Both the position numbers and the translations under genes were made by a program. Under the pieces are notes generated by a model, which did no database searches, was not told where the DNA came from, and saw nothing but the letters and a program-made list of their open reading frames with translations. This document shows positions 7,101-9,923 of a stretch of 9,923 nt of DNA, in pieces (the stretch's first letter is position 1; each line of letters begins with the position of its first letter). Source of the stretch: Candidatus Poribacteria bacterium (GTDB lineage: Bacteria; Poribacteria; WGA-4E; WGA-3G); contig VXXH01000580.1 of NCBI GenBank assembly GCA_009835515.1, positions 1 through 9,923 of the forward strand, written 5' to 3'.

Positions 7101-9713
7101 TTCGACAACGATTGTTGTGCTACCCGTGGAAAGTTCGGGTTTGGAATCGGTCGCGACCTGTACACTTTCGATCGCGGGAAATTGGGTGTCTAAAAGGAGT
7201 TGAAATTGTTGTGTTAAACGTTGTCCAATAAAATCGACGAAGGTTGCGGTTACAGTGTATTCACCATCTGCACTGCCGTCGCGCGGAAGCGGTGCTTCTA
7301 TATTCCAAGTTAACAGGTTATTTACTTCGTTGCGTTCAAGTTCAGTCGATGTGATAAGAGCCCCTTGGGCATTTCTGACAGTTAGTGTTGAGGCATTGGG
7401 ATCAATACCGGCACCGATGTATCCAGTGAGTTCAGCGACAACCGTAGTCAAATTATTGACAGTTGTGGTTTCTGGCATTGTCAATCGAATCTCAGGTTGG
7501 CTTTGACTGACGAGATAGAATTCGCGGCGAACGGTAACCCCGACGTTACCGGCTAAGTCTGTCGGGGAGATTTCGATTATGTAAGTACCATCATCGGAAC
7601 CATCTAAGGCAATCGGTTTTGCGAGCGTCAAGGTCGCTGCATCTGTGCCGTTACTTGTCAGATTCACAGGTACATCTACAGCGTCTCCGTCAACACTGCG
7701 AGTCAGTCGGAAGGTACTCTGAATGAAATCTATACCACTGGTTGCTTCATCAAGGACGATCTCAACTTGTGATAGTTCTGAGACGGTCTCATTGGCAGCC
7801 GGTGCCGTAGAAACGAGTGCGGGGAGTTGTGTATCGTAGACAAGTTGGTATCTGTACGTTTCTGTATTACCGAGTGTGTCTGTAGCTTGAACGTTGAGTA
7901 CATAGCGCCCATCTTGGCTTCCGTCTCGGTTTGTCAGTGGCATATCTAAGACGTAAGCTAATTGATCGCGATCCTTCGCCAGAATAACGCGTCCGGGGAG
8001 TGTGTTGAGTCCACCACCAGCATCCCTCGTGCCAAAAGTAACACGTGTGTCTCCATCCAAATCAACACCAACACCTGCATCATCAAACGTTGCGACAATC
8101 TGTGAAAGGGGCTGCGCGTGATAAATGGTATCCTGATTGAGCGTGAACGGAGATTCTTCTGCGGAACCTAAGGTAACGAGCGGCGGGAGGTTATCAAAAA
8201 TAAAAGGTATTTGTAAAGCCCCCGTCCGGTTACCGGCTTTGTCCACTGCATCAATTTCAATTGTATACGTACCATCCATAAGACCATCCCGCGCCAAGAG
8301 CGGCGTTAGGAAGAGCCAACGGATTTTATTAGCAGTTGGTTGTGTCTGCTGTCCCAATACAGTACCATTGGGTCCGGTGAGTCGAATCGTGGAGTCGGAA
8401 AGGCTGAGGCCATTTTTAATATTATCACTGAGCGTTGCCTCAACAAAATTTGTCCATGTGCTAACGCCGCTACCGGGGATCAACTTGCCGTTTGAAGTAG
8501 CGACTTCCGTCAAATTCGGTGCGATGTTATCAAAGGTGAAATTCAACGTTTTTTCCGCGAGGTTTCCAGCTCTATCAGCAACAGCTATTGAGATAGTATA
8601 TTCGCCGTTTTCGGATGCTGTATCCAAGCGGTTGCCGAAGGACAACGTCAATGATTGACCCTCCTGGCTGAGGGATCCTTTTATGGTAGCATCATCTTGT
8701 GCCTCCACCGTTAGAGCCGTGTCCAGGTCGGTAAAATCAATCGGTGTACCCCCTAAATCGTCTGCCGTCATTTTAATCGATTGAATAGGGGCATTGATAA
8801 AAACACCATTAACAATAGTCAGGTTCTCATTAGCAACAACACGAGATATTACAGGTGCTTGCGTATCAATAGTAATCGGGTTGGTTTTATCCGATGCAGT
8901 AGAATTTCCACCTTTGTCAACTACCTTAATTCTTAGTTTATACTGTCCATCCGGAAAAATTCTGAAATTTCTGTCCGCGCCATCCCAAAAGAATGTATGT
9001 TCTCCAGCAGTTTCCTCAAGCCGCTCAGGTCGCCCAAACTGAGTTTCGCTATCATTAACAACGCGAAAAAATTCCAATTCACTCTCTGTGACATCTTCAT
9101 CTACACTATAATAGACAGTAACGGTATCAAGGAATCTGTCTCCATTTGGCGAGAATTCGGTGAGATCGGTACCAATTGAAATCTCCGGGGCAGTTCTATC
9201 TAAGGTTACTGTTGCCTCGTCTGAAGATGTTGCCTCAGCATCAGCAGCCACACCGGGTTCACGAATTTCCACACGAATCGTATAGGTGCCCTCTGAAAGA
9301 CCACCGCCATCCCAAGCCGCAACGATAGTTTTTGTTTCATTTTCGTCTATAGTACCGGGACTACCAATTTGCACCTCGTCATGACCGTCTACTTTGAGGA
9401 TATATTCATACGTACCGAGGTCACTCGGATCATCTGATAATGAGATAGTAATACGCAACTTCTCGGTACTACCATTGAAAACCGTATCATCCCCCTCGGT
9501 ATCAATAACGGATAGTGTTACAGAAGGCTGTGCCGATACATCGGTAGAAATCATTAAAGTTGTGAGACAGACAAAAATCTGAAAAAAGAGAAAATTCACC
9601 CATCGCGAACGAATTGGTGATTTGGGGGTTGGATCGTTTCCGAGTTTGTGTTGGTTTCGACTTTTGTGTGCCGGTTTATAAGCAACACCGTACATATTCT
9701 TAATTTTTTGCAC
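1110..9713 (-). CDS. Giant secreted multi-domain Ig-like repeat protein with FlgD/T9SS-like C-terminal domain
   Basis: From GTG 9713 this is 2,867 residues. A basic N-region of about 37 residues leads to a hydrophobic core (39-56) and likely cleavage after Ala61 (VSA|Q). Two FlgD-like domains follow (64-173, with WDGGGLSEGTYT; 176-286, with FSPNGD at 187-192 and FFWDGADRN). Then come about 21 Ig-like domains of 105-120 residues, most with a DGSADG-type loop, a DxAGN turn and a closing FxYDTQxP. Residues 847-2196 form four three-domain units. A further Ig-like domain (about 2642-2749) precedes a C-terminal FlgD/type IX-sorting-like domain: WPNP at 2768, IYDWSG, VKWNLENQSGNTVARGLY, ending GKVLVVD. 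I see no cysteine after the signal peptide and no LPXTG. Ig-like arrays of this type build surface adhesins, stalks or S-layer-like proteins; which applies here is not shown. An in-frame ATG at 9836 would add 41 residues but has no ribosome binding site. The reading frame is intact throughout. Confidence 0.92.
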   Translation of the reverse strand: MQKIKNMYGVAYKPAHKSRNQHKLGNDPTPKSPIRSRWVNFLFFQIFVCLTTLMISTDVSAQPSVTLSVIDTEGDDTVFNGSTEKLRITISLSDDPSDLGTYEYILKVDGHDEVQIGSPGTIDENETKTIVAAWDGGGLSEGTYTIRVEIREPGVAADAEATSSDEATVTLDRTAPEISIGTDLTEFSPNGDRFLDTVTVYYSVDEDVTESELEFFRVVNDSETQFGRPERLEETAGEHTFFWDGADRNFRIFPDGQYKLRIKVVDKGGNSTASDKTNPITIDTQAPVISRVVANENLTIVNGVFINAPIQSIKMTADDLGGTPIDFTDLDTALTVEAQDDATIKGSLSQEGQSLTLSFGNRLDTASENGEYTISIAVADRAGNLAEKTLNFTFDNIAPNLTEVATSNGKLIPGSGVSTWTNFVEATLSDNIKNGLSLSDSTIRLTGPNGTVLGQQTQPTANKIRWLFLTPLLARDGLMDGTYTIEIDAVDKAGNRTGALQIPFIFDNLPPLVTLGSAEESPFTLNQDTIYHAQPLSQIVATFDDAGVGVDLDGDTRVTFGTRDAGGGLNTLPGRVILAKDRDQLAYVLDMPLTNRDGSQDGRYVLNVQATDTLGNTETYRYQLVYDTQLPALVSTAPAANETVSELSQVEIVLDEATSGIDFIQSTFRLTRSVDGDAVDVPVNLTSNGTDAATLTLAKPIALDGSDDGTYIIEISPTDLAGNVGVTVRREFYLVSQSQPEIRLTMPETTTVNNLTTVVAELTGYIGAGIDPNASTLTVRNAQGALITSTELERNEVNNLLTWNIEAPLPRDGSADGEYTVTATFVDFIGQRLTQQFQLLLDTQFPAIESVQVATDSKPELSTGSTTIVVEGFSQIIVTFENAQEDSVSGIDFANTGVTFTNPSGESISVNRLDDGANVLTLDFPALTQRGEYVLSVTPQDLAGNQSAAPLVYQLRVDVPLPTVTSVLIGDKLGTIVYLNGDATNIVATFADLSGAGLDLDDGGSTIAVTTEAGLPAPGITTSNGTDQLTWTPTVLPTDGSADGRYTVTVTPKDKAGRQGDAVYRQFVYDTQEPRITAATPISLIQPVTYINGSLTQLQFTVEDVGPAGLALDEQTIELLDAQGASVSATLTFDELNSQLYLTLDAPLAQDGSADGEYTVKLPLVDRSGNVLDAEHVFVYDSQVPRISSVSVNTESPLELFLQEVVEVPESISSITLQFEDAMGIDFTNTGVTLTNPAGEDIAVNRSDDGGNVLTLDFQVLTQRGEYILAITPQDLAGNQSAAPFVYRFRVGVPLPTVTSVLIGDQLGTIVYVNGEATNIVATFADLSGAGLDLDDGGSTITVTTESGLPAPGIITSNGTDQLTWTPTVLPIDGSADGRYTVVVTPKDKAGRQGDAVYRQFVYDTQEPRITAATPVSLTQPVTYIGGSLTQFQFTVEDVGPAGLELSEQTIELLDAQGVSVDAIFTFDEINSQLYLTLDAPLAQDGSADGRYVVKVSLVDKSGNMLESAQSFVYDSQVPRVSSVLINTETPVELVPQQITEIAESISSVTLQFEEATRVDFANTVVSLVGPDEQPIPINVSADGLTQLTARFVALTQAGLYTLSVTPQDIAGNVAQGAVQYAFHLDFVLSSVSVVELGGQIGDVVFLNGSDTTIVATLLDGTGTGLALADGGSSIVVTGPSGTVVPGQTHTEGENQLIWQPISLPTDGSADGRYTVAVTPVDKAGRQGDVVYRQFIYDTENPRITASSPIVLSQPVSYISGGLNQFSFTVEDVGPADLLLEAQSIELIDGSGNVVPATLTSDELTNQLYLTLSLPFARDGSVDGTYTVRLSLIDRAGNTSNSEHLLIYDSQVPQLSAVTVNTEPPIELVPQGTAEVLEPISSITIKFDEATRVDFVNTVVTLVSSGVAATSEVVDIPLTLQDDGTSQITASFPELNQLATYVLSVTPQDIAGNVATAPINYTFILDIPLPSVSSVVIGDSETVAGGDVVYVNASNIIIGAVLEDPTGTGLSFGSDGSDITVADMEDLVVPGQIRSNGVDLLVWEPITLTTDGTTDGRYSVYVTPVDKVGREGNTVYREFIYDTQEPEIIAADPIDLSQPVSYISQSLTQFHFTVADVGPADIELSDQKVSLQDANGNLVPAQLTNDTNNQLFFTLDQPLPLDGSMDGEYTIVIELADKAGNAFTVEHRIVYDTQAPTLVSTVPADGSLLTEDVTQIQVTLNDEGGSGIDWTTTTVTLVNPSGLQISGEIVSNGTTTLTLSTNQLVEDGRYTIRVQAVDRAGNGEATRFERNFLLSRRLPTIVSTEPLTAPVDEAFTNEEIERIEVELETDDENHLSTLRLLNPGDQVVAGQQQRASGKLIYNLVRPLATDGSEDGRYTIEFTPISASGRNGETQRLTFIYDTQAPEIESDDVIDLVVAQPGVNNSLTEIRVNLTDDTSGIDWENLDEKWLTFERLSPNASKISGRVDDDGQGNLTFRLTAPLADNGSADGEYRITVNPKDRAGNDDAPYERVFIYDTSPPMIDAGTLLINDAPLLVDINTDNYPTAVSTTGGVVIQANIFDTGLGVNLAQSKITVRRPDGSELSGNTQQNGVDTIVFKSDGLTLRGNYQVEVTSIGNDSELLGFAPTDSITTEFLYETGEPTATVTGDGGETELTDEPLPLEGTATDPAGTQRIGEGEIPVQASGVWLVEIVGTGPDDQPIAPVPAVDDSNAQEEPWSRWSIDFLPTRSGEYDLDVRVTDNAGNYAVYDIGKYTMSVSLTFRGSTFGWPNPLRLSQRDVAFFSFDVNVPLGETIELTLSIYDWSGDMVLSQTYPDVVSGQRNDQLVKWNLENQSGNTVARGLYIFRLEAVNAAGNSANVVGKVLVVD
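3126..4154 (-). repeat. Higher-order repeat unit 4 (C-A-B)
   Basis: This unit codes for 343 residues (1854-2196) and is the most diverged copy. Its C domain has a short insertion around SSGVAATSEVV, and its A domain has an extra TVAGG segment and DGTTDG in place of DGSADG. It ends YDTQAP, after which the array stops and single, non-triad Ig-like domains resume. Confidence 0.8.
4155..5156 (-). repeat. Higher-order repeat unit 3 (C-A-B)
   Basis: This unit codes for 334 residues (1520-1853). The order is C (RVSSVLINTE, with the RVDFANTVVSLV variant), A (VELGGQIGDVVFLNG to FIYDTENP) and B (RITASSPIVL to IYDSQVP). It is clearly homologous to units 1 and 2 along its whole length but more diverged. 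Confidence 0.8.
5157..6158 (-). repeat. Higher-order repeat unit 2 (C-A-B)
   Basis: This unit codes for 334 residues (1186-1519) with the same domain order. Its A and B domains are closest to unit 1; B differs at about 22 of 111 positions. At the DNA level, a stretch of about 47 bases near 5602-5648 is identical to one near 6604-6650, offset by 1,002 bases. Its C domain looks chimeric: the first half resembles units 3 and 4, the second half unit 1. Confidence 0.85.
6159..7175 (-). repeat. Higher-order repeat unit 1 (Ig-like domains C-A-B)
   Basis: This unit codes for 339 residues (847-1185, counted from GTG 9713). Domain C ends LRVDVPLP, domain A begins TVTSVLIGD and ends FVYDTQEP, and domain B begins RITAATPIS and ends FVYDSQVP. 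The first half of its C domain is unlike that of units 2-4. Its A domain matches that of unit 2 at all but 8 of 112 positions by my count. Confidence 0.85.
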
Positions 9714-9719
9714 TCGTTT

Positions 9720-9725
9720 CTCCCT
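9720..9725 (-). promoter_or_regulatory. Ribosome binding site that sets the giant gene's start at GTG 9713
   Basis: On the minus strand AGGGAG is followed by AAACGA and then GTG (9713-9711), a 6-nt spacing. Neither ATG 9836 (preceded by GTTTGAT) nor ATG 9695 (18 nt further on, with an A-rich leader) has a usable Shine-Dalgarno sequence. This makes GTG the best-supported start. It also leaves a 162-bp gap to the divergent ATG at 9876, room for promoters in both directions. Confidence 0.65.
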
Positions 9726-9864
9726 GCTTTTCGCGAGTCCGAAAGATTGCAAAGATTCGGTGCTTCGCGTTGATTCACATATTTTCCGGGCAGGTTCGGA
9801 CCTTATCCCGGTATCGGCACCTCCACGCTTCAACATATCAAACGGTGTCCGGCAAACGCTTTTT

Positions 9865-9869
9865 GGAGG
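9865..9869 (+). promoter_or_regulatory. Strong ribosome binding site of the divergent gene, in a possible hairpin
   Basis: GGAGG is followed by TCAGAC and ATG 9876, an ideal 6-nt spacing. GAGG (9866-9869) can pair with CCTC (9879-9882), and AACGC (9855-9859) with GCGTT (9885-9889). This would put the binding site in a stem and the ATG in the 9-nt loop. The stems are short, so any masking would be modest. Confidence 0.5.
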
Positions 9870-9875
9870 TCAGAC

Positions 9876-9923
9876 ATGCCTCTGGCGTTGAACGGAGTGT
9901 GTCGAGAACTGCGTCGTATCTAT
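9876..9923 (+). CDS. Start of a divergent gene, product unknown (partial, cut by window end)
   Basis: ATG 9876 opens a frame of 16 codons, MPLALNGVCRELRRIY, that is still open at the window edge. The evidence that it is a real gene is the textbook GGAGG site 6 nt upstream and its position divergent from the giant gene, which agrees with the giant gene starting at GTG 9713. The visible residues show no signal peptide and are too few to name a family. It could be a chance frame, since 16 codons without a stop is common, but the binding site makes a real start more likely than not. Confidence 0.45.
   Translation, partial: MPLALNGVCRELRRIY

Larger units (their letters stand above)
9714..9875. 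other. Divergent intergenic region, no clear promoter
   Basis: This is the 162-bp gap between GTG 9713 (leftward) and ATG 9876 (rightward). It should hold promoters for both genes, but I see no convincing -35/-10 pair in either direction. The segment also stays open in the giant gene's frame up to ATG 9836. The 41 residues this would add (MLKRGGADTG onward) are polar and look like neither a signal peptide nor an Ig-like domain. Confidence 0.45.

Noticed and set aside
8137..8658. Plus-strand open frame of 173 codons inside the giant gene.
   Set aside because: It is antisense to well-formed Ig-like repeats in an intact frame, has no recognisable domain, and is explained by the repetitive codon pattern. 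The other plus-strand frames within 1110-9713 are rejected for the same reason.
9540..9580. Lipoprotein signal (lipobox) at the cysteine in the signal peptide core.
   Set aside because: The residues before it are I-F-V, without the small residue required at -1, and a normal cleavage site (VSA|Q) follows 12 residues later.
9714..9836. Giant gene starting at ATG 9836.
   Set aside because: No Shine-Dalgarno sequence precedes it, the extra 41 residues carry no signal, and it would leave only 39 bp to the divergent ATG. The MLKRG start it shares with the PorV-like protein is probably coincidence, since no hydrophobic segment follows.
9714..9860. Riboswitch or small structured RNA in the giant gene's leader.
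   Set aside because: Short inverted words such as TTCAAC/GTTGAA and GGCA/CCTCC occur, but they do not build any riboswitch, SRP RNA or other RNA family core that I recognise.

Overview
The window is almost entirely coding and holds two leftward (minus-strand) genes plus the first codons of a rightward gene at the right edge. The largest item is one very long gene (9713 to 1110) for a secreted, cysteine-free protein of about 2,867 residues. It is a chain of roughly 25 immunoglobulin-like (Ig-like) domains ending in a FlgD/type IX-sorting-like C-terminal domain. It is followed, after a 122-bp spacer full of heptamer repeats, by a gene for a 327-residue outer-membrane beta-barrel protein of the PorV/PorQ (UPF0164) family. 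At the far right, a well-placed ribosome binding site and ATG (9876) open a divergent reading frame that runs off the window.

Organism: giant Ig-like proteins with FlgD-type ends, UPF0164/PorV-like barrels, roughly balanced base composition and spacers built of GGTAACT/AGTTACC heptamers suggest an uncultured Gram-negative lineage of the Poribacteria, Latescibacteria or KSB1 kind, or another member of the wider FCB-like bacteria. Candidatus Poribacteria is my best guess. This is inference; there is no rRNA or marker gene here.

Layout: 1-987, PorV-like barrel gene, ending in a tandem TAA TAG stop. 988-1109, spacer with direct and inverted heptamer repeats that can fold into a hairpin. 1110-9713, giant gene; its central part (3126-7175) is a higher-order tandem array of four units of about 1 kb, each coding for three distinct Ig-like domains in the same order (here called C-A-B). 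9714-9875, divergent intergenic region. 9876-9923, start of the rightward gene.

How they may work together: in type IX secretion, PorV is an outer-membrane shuttle that binds the C-terminal domain of cargo. A cargo-like giant protein next to a PorV-family barrel is a plausible secretion or anchoring pair. The sequence supports the families. The functional pairing, a surface adhesin or stalk-like role, and calcium binding by the repeated DGSADG loops are inference.
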